Of a DNA stretch of 64,000 nt, positions 25,709-36,700 are shown one piece after another. Source of the stretch: Symsagittifera roscoffensis. Taxonomy: Eukaryota > Xenacoelomorpha > Acoela > Convolutidae. The notes beneath the pieces are model-generated. The model worked only from the letters and a program-made list of their open reading frames with translations, was not told the DNA's origin and ran no database searches. Every line of letters starts with the position of its first letter. Within the stretch, counting starts at the first letter, position 1. The stretch lies in assembly GCF_963678635.1 (NCBI RefSeq), contig NC_087063.1:68862727-68926726 (forward strand). Direction: 5' to 3'. Both the position numbers and the translations under genes were made by a program.

Positions 25709-28061
25709 CCACAGTAGGAGTTCAGTTTCATTTTTAAGCTCGCTGATTTTGAAATATTTCTTTTAATTAAAAATAAGCAGCCTTTTGCTTTTTGGGCTCT
25801 TATTTTTGCGTGTGCTGACCAGTTTAGGTTGTTGGCTATTTGTATACCAAGGTCTTTTTCTGAACAGGTTTTTTCAAGTATATGGTCACCGAGATACATG
25901 TTTAGGTCAAGTTGGGGGTCTTTGAATATTATATTGTGACATTTTTTCAAATTAAGACACATGGAATTATCTTTGCACCATAAGTTGATCGTGATTAGGT
26001 CATGTTGGAGCAGGGAAGGGTTCGTTGCAACAATTTTATAATCGTCTGCGTAACCATAGCACGAGTTGGTGAGTGATGACGGTAAATCGTTGATGAATGT
26101 AATGAAGAATACTGGCCCTGACAGTGAGCCTTGAGGTACGCCGCTACTAACTTCAAGATGGCTGGATACTGCCGCACCTATTGGTACTTGCTGTTTTCTG
26201 TTGGTTAAGTATTTTGCTAATAGTTTAAGTGCGTTTCCTGATATGCCAAATTTATTGAGTTTATATATGCACAAGTCGTGAGGAACTTTGTCGAAAGCCT
26301 TTTCGAAGTCTAAGTATATTGCCTGTAGAGACTTGATATTAGGGTTATCAAAGTCATCATAGATTTTGTCGAGGAATTGGAGCATTTGCAGAGTTGTCGA
26401 TCGTTTAGGACAGAAGCCAAATTGGCTGTCATGGATTTGCGAGAAGATCTTTGGTGAGATTTTAAGGAAGATCAGTTTCTCTAAGACTTTGGATACTGCA
26501 GTTAGCAGGCTTATGGGCCTGTAGTTTGTGACCGATTGCTTGTTTCCATTTTTAAAAGTTGCGATGATTTGGCTAAGTTTCCAGATCGTTGGAAATGTTC
26601 CTTTGTTGGTGATGGTGTTATAAATCAGTTTTAGAGATGAAGTTATGCTATCTGCTAAATTGGTTAGGACTGTGTTACCGAGTCTATCTGGTCCTCTTGC
26701 TTTTTGGAGGTTTAATGTTTTAAGGATGTCGTATATCTCATTTTCAGAGAAATTGAAGCATTTGATTGAGCCGGGTAATTCAGCTATTGGTTAAATGTTT
26801 TCATTCTGTTTAATGTTAAAAACGCTTACGAAGTAATTGTTTAGAAGATTAGCTTTACCGTGCTCTGTTGATTCGGTTTTTTCATTCCAGTACATTGTTT
26901 TTGGAGTACTTGAGTTTTTTGTATGCTTTTAAAGTATTTTTGGAGCTTTGAGAAATTTCTGCCCTTGAAAGTTGATTCTTCGAAATTTTTCTGATCTAAT
27001 TCGGATAAATGATCTACAAGGTTTTTAAGTCTTTCAAGATTGCGGTTATTAGTATGAGTATTTTTAAAGGCTACTTTTTTTGATGCTGTGTTGAGTCTTT
27101 TGATAATATTGGAGGTTTCAGGTGTGATCCAAGGTGCTAGGTTCATACGGTGTTTGGTCTGTTTTTTCATGTGTTTTTCTAGTGCTATATATAGCCAGAG
27201 GTACCATGAGTTGATTAAGTGGTCAATGTTAGAGTAGCAGTACGGTTGAAATGGGTGTTCCAAAATGTATTTGTTCAAAGTAATCCAATCGACGTTGTTT
27301 AATGAGAAGACACCAAAGTCCAGAAAGTCGGTTCCGTGTTGTATGGGAGTGGCTTTTTCGTCATTGTGTGTAAGAGATGATATCGTGATTAGAAAAGGGT
27401 TGTGGTCTGATAATTCTCTTTCTTGGTGTGAGAAGTGTTTTTTCATATGGCTGTCTATCGTGGTGTTTAAAATAATGTCGGGGTTGTTGCAAAGGACAAT
27501 ATCTAATTGGTCATGAGGGGGTTCGATAAACTGTTGAAAGTTCATATCAGTAAAAGTCTGCAGTACTAATTGTTCGTGTTTTTGGGTTGATTGCAAGGTT
27601 TGCCAATGCGTATTAGCGAAGTTGATGTCACCAACCAATAAAATATTTGGGCATTGAAATTCATTTGGGTAGTCAGTTAGCATATTCAATAGTTTGTTGA
27701 AGTCATCTGTGGATAGCTTATATTTGCTTTCGTTCGGGGCACTGTAGATACAGCATAGGATGAGAGGTGTCGGAGTGTTAAGGAGGAGTCCAACGCAGTC
27801 CGTAGTGTGTATTTCAAGTTTTGTGAAAGCTAGGGATTGCTTAACAGCAATAAGCACGCCCCCGTGTTTCGATTTTGTTGAGTTGGTAGGTCTATCACAT
27901 CTAGTTATTATGTGTGCAGGCAGAAAAAGCGCGTTGTCAGGGATATTTTCAGTTAACCAAGTTTCGCTTAAGCAAATGATGTCATAATCGTTCGACAGTA
28001 TTATATTGCTAAGTTTCATACGTCTATTTATATCCAGTATACTTCGTGTATTGAATGACAT
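25709..28061 (-). pseudogene. CR1-like LINE ORF2, broken and truncated by the LTR element
   Basis: ATG at 28061. The first ~230 residues are an APE-type endonuclease (SETWL, the Asp/Asn motif GDIN, and SDHNPF near its end). A frameshift in an A run at about 26877-26882 and an in-frame TAA at 26791-26793 break it. RT then continues to the LTR edge, with NYRPISLL, a palm motif AIYLDFEKAFD, SSGVPQGS and catalytic YADD. The thumb and 3' end are missing beyond 25709, where the giant element begins. Two independent lesions plus truncation make it non-functional. It follows ORF1 by 18 nt on the same strand. Confidence 0.88.
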
Positions 28062-28079
28062 AACATTCAGCGATTCTAG

Positions 28080-28955
28080 TCAGTTGTCATTTCTAGTCTG
28101 AATTGTGCTGTTTTCCTCCGGTTTAATTGGAACTTTTGTCCAGGTGTCGTCTACTTTTTTATGCAGTTCTAGGTTTCTGATTCGAAGATTTTTGGGGTTT
28201 TTAACACTGCTGATGAGATTTCTACGTTCTCTCAGGATGGCGTTTTCCAGTTTCATTTCTTCGACTGAGAGTTCCTTACTTATGAAGACATTTTTGTCAT
28301 AATTTTTGAGGGCCGGTGTTGATGATAGTATCAATTCTATTTCTCTTGGACAGGTTACTCGTACCAGTATAGTTCTGTGGTTTGCTCGTTCTTCGCTGAA
28401 CTTTCCAACACGCTTGAGATCAGTGATATTGCATTCGAGGTTTAAGAATTTCATGATTTTATTTACCTCATCATAGTCATGGTCAAGTCTTTTTCTTCCA
28501 TCTCTTTCCTTGATCTCGGGGACCCCTCTTATTCTCAATCCTTTGCTCAGGGGTTTGATTATGTTTTGCGCCGCTACTTGTGACCAGGTTTTACCCTGTT
28601 CTGCTATTGGCAGGCTTTGGATGGGATCTTTAATATTTTCCATTTTTGTCGAGACTTCGGCTACTACTTTAATTAGTTTTGAAATTTCTTCTTCAATTTT
28701 TTTGATGTTTTCACTTTTGTCATGTGATGCTGTGCTTCTGATTACTTGATCTCTTTTTCCGTTGGACAAACAGGTATTGCATATCAGTAGTGCGTTGTTA
28801 CCAAGTTCCAGTATTCCATTGAGTGCAACGGTCGAGAGGCCAGTGCAGACAACTTCAAGGTGCATAGAGCAATTACAGGTGATGCAATTGTATATTGGGT
28901 CATTTTCGTTTATGTGTTTCTTGCATGTTTTGCAAGGTTTTTTGTCCTTTGACAT
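28080..28955 (-). CDS. CR1-like LINE ORF1 with PHD-type zinc finger
   Basis: 291 residues, intact, ATG at 28955. The N-terminus has a Cys/His pattern typical of the PHD fingers of CR1 ORF1 proteins: CKTCKK, then CITCNCSMH, then a CxxC. It is followed by a coiled coil (about residues 78-112, IKKIEEEISKLIKVV) and an RRM-like region (about 140-235, GLRIRGVPE and TILVRVTCP). Such proteins bind LINE RNA and act as nucleic-acid chaperones. ORF2 starts 18 nt downstream. ORF1 keeps its reading frame although ORF2 is dead. Confidence 0.85.
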   Translation of the reverse strand: MSKDKKPCKTCKKHINENDPIYNCITCNCSMHLEVVCTGLSTVALNGILELGNNALLICNTCLSNGKRDQVIRSTASHDKSENIKKIEEEISKLIKVVAEVSTKMENIKDPIQSLPIAEQGKTWSQVAAQNIIKPLSKGLRIRGVPEIKERDGRKRLDHDYDEVNKIMKFLNLECNITDLKRVGKFSEERANHRTILVRVTCPREIELILSSTPALKNYDKNVFISKELSVEEMKLENAILRERRNLISSVKNPKNLRIRNLELHKKVDDTWTKVPIKPEENSTIQTRNDN

Positions 28956-29220
28956 TCTCAGTTTTATTTATGTTTACGTCCTCTTATCTCTGTGGAAACT
29001 GTGTTTGGGGGATGAAGGTTTAGGTAGTGTACTCGAGTCCTCAGGGTGGTACCTAAAGGGCGCCGATTGAGGACTGAGGTATCAGTGTTAGGGTTATGAA
29101 AACAGTTGTTTGGGACCTTAAGGGTACTTGATGACTAGCGGGAGAAAACGGTTTTATTTATAGATGTGAATTCACAAAGACATCAAATCTGGCGATACCT
29201 AAAGGTCATCAATAGAAAAT

Positions 29221-29820
29221 TCAGTCTCTGTGAAAATGATGACGCCGACAAGTGTTGTTGCCGCAGTGGTATATATTCGAGTAGCCCTCGCTATCAGTTT
29301 TTACACAGAACTTCTTGTAGATGATCTTCTTTTTCAAAATCGTTTGGAGACTCGCAAGCGATGCTGTTGTTAAATGCACTTCGTCGGAAGATAGAACAGT
29401 TTTGGTGGTTATTCTTTTCGATATACCGCGATATCGCCAGAGTTCTTTCTTTTTGCGAAGAATATCGTTTACACGTTCCGTTCGGGCTGGTCTTCCGAGT
29501 CTGGGTGGTAGAGCGATAATGAAAACTTTATTGCAACGTTCTGTCAGCCGTAGGCCAAGTTGGGATAATTCTTCAGCAACGTCTTCGGGTGTTCTCGTTG
29601 AGTCTTTTTTGTCTTTCGTAAACAGATTGTTCGCACCAATGAATAGAGCTATAATATCGTATTCGTTCTTGCGGGGCAAGAAGTTTAGAACATCCGCGAT
29701 ACCTGCACCAGGAAGGCTGAGGATATTGAAATTAGGGAAAGATTTTTCAATTGTGAGTCTCCGATCAACAAGTGTTGCGACGACGATTTCTTGAATATGT
29801 GAAATCTCATTGGTTTTCAC
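29221..29820 (-). CDS. SGNH hydrolase-like ORF of a retroelement
   Basis: About 199 residues from a GTG at 29820. The frame is open some 30 codons further upstream, so the start is uncertain. SGNH landmarks are a GANN block near residue 63, an IIALPPR strand and a DEVHLT block near 150. The usual GDS serine of block I is replaced (VATLVDRR), so catalysis is doubtful. The C-terminus ends in a short Cys/His cluster (CGNNTCRRHH). It lies 265 bp upstream of the LINE ORF1 on the same strand. Its own upstream DNA resembles that upstream of the SGNH ORF at 33419. It is therefore probably the 5' part of a second copy of that element rather than of the CR1-like LINE. Confidence 0.6.
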   Translation of the reverse strand: MKTNEISHIQEIVVATLVDRRLTIEKSFPNFNILSLPGAGIADVLNFLPRKNEYDIIALFIGANNLFTKDKKDSTRTPEDVAEELSQLGLRLTERCNKVFIIALPPRLGRPARTERVNDILRKKKELWRYRGISKRITTKTVLSSDEVHLTTASLASLQTILKKKIIYKKFCVKTDSEGYSNIYHCGNNTCRRHHFHRD

Positions 29821-29895
29821 CCATCCACGGCTAGGAACGGATGGGACTTTTTTCGTTTCGAATAAGGTTTTCTTGTTCCTAGCTACAACTTTTCA

Positions 29896-29963
29896 GAAAA
29901 CACACAGTTTGAACGAGGGAAGAGGAAATCTATTTAATAAGTTTATCACAACAATCTTAGCCG
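29896..29963 (-). repeat. Junction repeat R2
   Basis: Shares with 33684-33750 the core AAATCTATTTAATA then GTTTATCACAA, plus a GAAAACACAC start. It coincides with the 3' end of the degenerate RT element and lies upstream of the next SGNH ORF. Confidence 0.5.
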
Positions 29964-32678
29964 TCCTTCGTCTACAATAGCGCTTATGGAGTTGTCGATA
30001 AATTGAGCTTTGCTTAGCGATCTGCACCCCCTTTTACAAAGTATAGAGCTCCTCAGGAGCGCGAAGCTTATTTTAGTTCTTATGTAGTTTATAGATTCTG
30101 GATAGCTTTCTTGTCTTTTTTCACTTATTTTTCGGTCAATCGCTGCATCGTTCGCGTGGCTGTTGGAGCAGCGCCACAGGTGCATCTAAAAATAAGCGAG
30201 CAGAAGCTACTCTGCTCTACGTTTAAAATTCTGATATTTTGAGTTCTTCAGCGTTTCGTGGTGTTTGTTTGCATCCTTATGCAGTTTTCGCGATGTTTTG
30301 GCATGGGGGTTGAAAATTTTCACATCAAAGAAAGCGCGGCTGAATCGTGAACCCCAAAGACCGTTTGCCTTAATGTCAAGTCATGCCTCATCTTCATTTG
30401 TAGTTGAATTGTTGACAAAGCTTTCGCCTTGCAACGGCTGAAGTTTCGGCTCAATCTCGACGTCATGGCAAACCTCGTTCATGAGGTTGGCGAATGTGTC
30501 TATTATTTCATTGTGTCTTATGTGTGTGTAACCACCCTTTGCACAGTGAAGCGCATGTGTCAAGTTAAAATCAGCACCACATGCACATGTGAGCGGGGGG
30601 TTTGGTTGGTTCCCATCCGTATCTTAAGTAAATACCATCTCTGAACTCTGATTTATTCAGGTTGAAGTTGTATCTGCTCAGTGGTAGAGCATTGAGCCAG
30701 TTAGAATCTCCCTTTTCAGAGGCCAGGACGATTGCGTATTTATCTGTTTCATTTACGGAGTTAAAAAGGTTTGTTTTTTTTTTCAATTTGTTCTATCAGT
30801 TTTCAATTTTTTGATATCCATACATATTTTTCTTGCTGTGTTACTGCTGTAATAGGATCTTGAGATTCCAGTAACAGTGATGTCTCCTGAGACCATTCTA
30901 GGTAGCTTTCATGATCGGATGGCAGCTAGATGTTAAGTCCGCCCATTTTAAGGGGTAAGGAAGGATTCTCAGGGAACTGGGGGTTTAAAGTGTCTTTACC
31001 GATAGGTTAGTTAATAATTGTTCTTTGCTAATATTTTCACATATATTTCTAAGTTTTCCATAATGTTAGGCGTTGTCCTGGCAAGAAATGAAAGCTTTTC
31101 TTGAACTCCTTTAGTATAGCAGGCATAAACGTTTTGAGGGGAGGTTTTAGCAATTTTCTTTAGTTTTTTCAAAATTTTGATTTGCTCATTGTTTTGAAAT
31201 TCGAGGAACTTTTTACATTCAGATTCTGTTTCTATAACTGAACCACTCGGGCTCCTGCCTTTATACTGATTCCTGTATTTGCGAAGATTTTCTGAGCTTC
31301 ACCGAGTTTTTCTTTTTTGACAATGAGTTGGCATTTGGATGCTTTCACGTGGTAGCCGAAAAATTTACCCAGTGATACAATTTTATCGAGGACGGCTCGC
31401 AGATTACTTATTTTACCGACTGCGTTTCCGTCGTCTGCGTACCATTTCTGGGTTACATCGTCTACTGATAAAAGTTTCATGAGGGGTATTATGGCTAGAC
31501 CGTACATGGCCATTGCTAGTGGATCCCCCTGGGTTGTCCCTTCTTGAGAGTAGATTGTTTTTTTTGTTAACGAATAGTTTAGATGGATTGGATTAGGAGT
31601 TCTTAATCGCTGTTAAAAGGGAAGGGCAGGTATTTTCGATGTTTTTTAATGCCAGCTTTCGGTTCAGCGAGTTGAAAGCGTTTTCGGCATCTATCAGTAA
31701 AACAGCATCGGCGGAAGTTTTGCTGTATTGATCTCTTAGGGTGTGGATCGCATATTCAATGCCACATTTTTTTCGGTAGAGTTGGTAGTTTGAACCGAGC
31801 GACATGAGTTCGTTTTTTAGGCAATTAGTTATTGTTCGCCCTATTATCCTACGCATAACTTCTCCAAGCCTATGATCCATGCATTCGCATCGAGGCCAGA
31901 TGGTCCATGCGATCCGTGCGTTCTCATGGCTGCCTTCTTGATATGTTGACCGATTATCTGATCAAATATCGATGTATGGAAAGGAATTGTTTCACTTGAG
32001 ACTGGTGTAATATAGTTCGCATTAGTTGGTTTAGATGGTGGGTGTTTCTCTATGAGAGTCTGTTCTACTGTCTTATCTTTGACAATCTCGTCGAGCGAAA
32101 AAACGCTTTTAGATGTGTCTGTTAGTTTTGCAATTGCGCTTGATATTTTTCCAGTATTCATCAGTTTGTTGAACTGTTGTGCTTCAGTTTCAGTTTTTCT
32201 TCTACTTCCTTTCAACAAGCGCATTTGCAGTGCCTTTTCTTGGTTATATAGTCCATCCAGGTGTCCGTCTTGCCATTGCTTAGGTCGCCTTGCTAGTGTT
32301 TTGGATAAAGATCCGTAAATTTCGGACTTTGTTTTGCACAGTATTAAGTGTGGAAAAATCATTGCTGCGTGCATTGCGAAGGTATTTTCGTTGTTTTCTA
32401 TTAGACTGTTCAAAGTTCTATTGAGGGTTTCGATAAATTTATAAACAACTTTATTATTTGACAAGATCATAAAGACCGGTTTCCAGTGGAACACTTCGGT
32501 GTATATTTTCCTGGTGGTTTCTATGAGTTCTGGACCGGGGTTTGACCATGGGTCTTGTATTGTTCTGGGTTCTATAGTGGAAGTTTTGTGAGTGTGGGGC
32601 AGTGGAAGGGTGAGGGTGCATTTGAGGGAGCGTGGTTGTAGCTAGGGTTGGGGGATTGCATTCGTTGCTTGTGGACAT
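29946..32678 (-). pseudogene. Degenerate reverse-transcriptase element (TTQGDPLAM-type RT)
   Basis: Pieces in at least three frames line up as one protein. There is a Pro-rich segment (32454-32678) and an N-terminal region with GPSGLDANAW (31844-32494). The RT palm follows, AVLLIDAENAF (31593-31880), then GDPLAMAMYG and catalytic YADD with a SKCQLIVKK block (31232-31513). C-terminal conserved blocks are SEKGDSNWL and LRYGW (30571-30786), RHNEI and EVCHDVEIEP (30381-30563), and a final KISFALLRS segment (29946-30185). RTs with TTQGDPLAM are widespread in invertebrate genomes; I do not assign the clade. At least four frame changes make it dead. Confidence 0.7.
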
Positions 32679-32898
32679 TGCTTGTCGTTAGCTGAATGAA
32701 ATTGGGAGGTGCAGCTATGACAACTGAAATCGTCATAGTGATCTTTGCTGCGGGCTAGGCCGCTGGATTTTACTGCATGTAGCCTGGGCATGTGAAGCAC
32801 CAAACACCTCCGCCTCGCAGGCTGCTTTTACAAAAAAGGCAGTGTGTTTAAGTAGCCATTTTAGGAAGGACGGCTGTGTCAAGTTAGCGAGAGAATTT

Positions 32899-33419
32899 CT
32901 AGATTAAATCTGCAAGAAAATTTGTAAAGAAATCATTACCGTAGAACGAGAAATGGATGCCATCACGACAGAACATTTGAGGGTTAGATTTAGGTTGAGG
33001 TTAGGCAAAACAAAAAGTGTATGGGGGTGTACAAGTCTATTTATCAAATTAAACAGCACATGATTATGAATATAAATTTTGCGGTTTATTTCGGAACTAT
33101 TACAGTTCTGAATTGTTTTGGGGATGATCAGTGTCTTGGGCTGAAACCTGTTGGTGACGAGGTTAATCAGGTTTTTCCACTGCTGTTCTAATTCTTGTGG
33201 ATGCAGCCTGTTGTCATTGTATCCAGCAACTATTGTTACTGTATATAGGCGCTTTGGTCTGTATTGTAAAACTGTTTCAAACAGATCATGAAGCGTTGCG
33301 CCGCGGTAGGAGTGAATTGTTGATTTTACTAGAGCTGGTTTGATATATTTGGTCCTTGAAGTCCCAATAACTACTTTCTGTGAGAACTCAGGGATGCGTC
33401 TTGCCTGGAATCGCGGCAT
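32899..33419 (-). pseudogene. SGNH hydrolase-like ORF with C-terminal frameshift
   Basis: ATG at 33419. Visible are a block I variant VVIGTSRTKY, an AGYND block near residue 66 and a strand TLIIPKT. The final Asp-His block (DGIHF) is present but in a different frame, starting near 32975, with its stop at 32899-32901. A 1-nt frameshift therefore separates the catalytic dyad from the rest in this copy. Downstream (32700-32830) is a Cys-rich, PHD-like stretch, also frame-shifted, then the RT pieces. It looks like the N-terminal ORF of the degenerate RT element. Confidence 0.6.
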
Positions 33420-33683
33420 CAACCTGAAACACAGACAACTGGGGCGAGAAAGGAAGCTCTTTGGAGTAATTTATGAATACTTTCACTTAGGGTTTAAAAT
33501 TGCTGAGGCAAAACAAGGAAAAAGAGAAAAGAGTGGTACAACTTGACGTCGATTTGGAGGTCAATTCATCAGCTCACTCCTTCTTGCGTCTAGTTTCGCC
33601 AGAAAAACTTCACTCGCCTACGGCTGGGACGGCGAGATTTGGTAAGATAACCAGAAGAGGAAAGCCCAGCGCGCATATGATAT

Positions 33684-33750
33684 GAAAACACACAAGCGGT
33701 AAATTTGAACAAAGAAATCTATTTAATACGTTTATCACAAGAATTAGGCT
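33684..33750 (-). repeat. Junction repeat R1
   Basis: Related to 29896-29963. On minus, a diverged version of the RT element's 3' end (GTGATAAACGTATTAAATAG) precedes the SGNH ORF. It suggests a remnant of another copy's 3' end immediately upstream. Confidence 0.45.
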
Positions 33751-33779
33751 ATTTTCTTTTGTTGTAAAAAAAAGTTTGA

Positions 33780-36700
33780 AAAATATTTTTTATTTTTGTT
33801 GCTAATTTCAAAGTTTGAAAAATGGCATTGCAAATAAGAGAAAACTGTATAAAACTAAAATTTCAGGCTCGATTAGATGTATGGTGAAAAAGCATGATGA
33901 ACTTCGAAACTTGCAACCAATAAATTGCATGAGAGAAAAAAATTATTGGACACTCTTATCAAAACGATTCATAAGGCATTGACTTCAGCAAGCAATATAA
34001 ACGCTAAGAAGTGCTGGAAATCAGCATGTGTCGAAAGAAATATTGTATGGATGAATATATAGATAGAAGCAGCTACTTCTAGGAAAACTGTCAACATGTA
34101 TAGCACCTCAGAGTTGAAATAACTAGCCCACTTGCAAATAACATTGTCATAACTTTGAATTCTAGTCAGAAAAAAAAGTTTGAGTTTGATTTTATTTGAA
34201 AGCTGTTTTTCGAATAATTTTTGAAAAAATCAAGAAAAACAGAAAAAAAATCATAACTTGCTTCTCATCATAAGGTTGCTAACATCAATTTTTGAAAAAG
34301 AAACCTTGAAACGAACAAAATTGGCATTGGAAACAAGAGAAAAACCCCTGGAGCTGAACACTCACGCTCGAGATGTATGTTGACACTGAGACTTGTAAGA
34401 AACTGAGACCTGGTGAGACCTGTAAAAAAATTTTGAATCTACTTCTTTTCTGCAATTTTTTGAGAAAAAAAAATTTAAATCGTCATATCACAGCAACTCA
34501 AAAAAACATGAGAATCAATATGTGAGGTCAAGCTGGAAACCACTGTCGAACTATGGCAGCATCTTACCCTAAGGTTGCTAGCAACAATTTTTGAAAAAGA
34601 ATCCTTGAAACAAACAAAATTGGCATTGCAAACATTGGAAAACTCCCTAGAGCTAAGAACTCGCGCTCGAAAAGCTTCATGGTGAAAATGATGTTTAACT
34701 CAAAGAATTGCAATCAAAAAATCGCATGAACTAAAACTTCAATTGAAAACTCGCGTTGGTGTTTTTTCAAAAAATAATGATTTCATCGAGCGTTTTAAGC
34801 GTTTTCAGTTATTGAAATTTCAACGTTTTCAGTTAAATTTTGTAGGGAAGGAAAGGCAGCCAGAGAGAAGCCTTAACTGATTCGAGGAAAAACAAACAAG
34901 TGAAGCGAGCTTCTGAAAACTCAATAGGTATTTCACAATTGAATTAAATAGCCCACTTGCATATCAAAATTTACAATCCAGGAAAAGAGAAATTGAACTT
35001 TTTGAAGGCTGTTTTCAAAAAGTTGTGGAAAATTAGAACTTTTATAAAGCCATAAACACGTCATATCACGAAAATTGATGGGATTTCAGCAGTCAAACTA
35101 GGAGGCAACATCTGCAACTATTGAAAAAATTTTGGCATCACCCCATTTTATGGCCAATAAGTTTTGATTTTGATAAATAATATTCTCAAATTAGACTTTG
35201 GTAATTTTTTTACATGTCATTTATCAAATTTCAGATCTCGGAAAGTAATAGAATGTGAAAGGTCAAATTTAGAGGCATCTTTTGAAAACCAATGGAATAT
35301 AATGACAACGCCTCAGGAAAGGATGGCGATCTTCAAATTTTGTAGCGAATTTGGAATCTACTTCTTTTTTAGAAATTTTTGAGAAAAAAAAACAATTAAA
35401 TCGTCATATCTCAGCAAATCAAAAAATATGAGAATCAATATGTGAGGTCAAGCTAAAAATCACTGTAGAACTATGACAGAATCTTATCCTATGGTTGCTA
35501 ACAACAATTTTTGAAAAGAAACCTTGATACAAACAAAATTGGCATTGCAAACTTTGGAAACCCTTCAACTAATAACTCGCGCTCGAAGAGATGCATGGTG
35601 AAACTGATGTTCAACTTAGTGAATTGCAATCAATATTTAGCATGAACGAAAAAATTAAATGAAAACTCGTGTTATAATTTTTTTTCATAAAAAACTTCAG
35701 CAAGCGTTTTTAACGTATTCAGTTTTTGGAATTTTATTATTATGTTTCAATTTTTAATTTATTTAGAAAAATAAGGTATGAAAAGATAGACAGAAAGATA
35801 GAAGCCTTAACTGATTCGAGGAAAAATAAACAAGTGAAGCGAGCTTCTGAAAACTCAATAGGTTTTTCACAATTGAATTAAATAGCCCACTTGCATAACA
35901 CAATATTGTCAAAATTTACAATCAGGTAAAAGAGAAAATGAGATTTTTGAAGGCTGTTTTCAAAAAGTTGTGGAAAATTAGATTTTTTAGAAAGCCATAA
36001 ATACGTCATATCACGAAAACTGATATGATTTGAGCAGTCAAACTAGGAGGCAACATCTGCAACTATTGAAAAAACTTTGGCATCACCCCATTATATGGCC
36101 AATAAATTTTGATTTTGATAAATAATATTCTCAACTTAGGCTTTGGTAAATTTTTTACACGTCATTTATCAAATTTCAGATCTCGGAAAGTAATAGAGTG
36201 TGAGCAGTCATATTTAGAGGCATCTTTTGAAAACCAATGGAAAATAATGACAACGCCTCAGGAAAGGATGGCGATCTTCAAAATTTGTAGCGAATTTGGA
36301 CTCTACTTCTTTTTTAGAAATTTTTGAGAAAAAAAAACAGTTAAATCGTCATATCTCAGCAACTCAAAAAATATGAGAATCAATATGTAAGGTCAAGCTG
36401 AAAACCACTGTAAAACACTGACAGCATCTTATCCTAAGGTTGCTAACAACAATTTTTGAAAAGAAACCTTGATACAAACAAAATTAACATTGCAAACATT
36501 GGAAATCCCTAGAGCTAATAACTCGCGCTCGAAGAGATGCATGGTGAAACTGATGTTCAATTTAGTGAATTGCAATCAATATTTAGCCTGAACAAAAAAT
36601 TTAAATGAAAACTCGTGTTAAAGTTTTTTTTCATAAAAAACTTCAGCAAGCGTTTTTAACATTTTCAGTTTTTGGAATTTTATGATTATTTTTTAAATTT

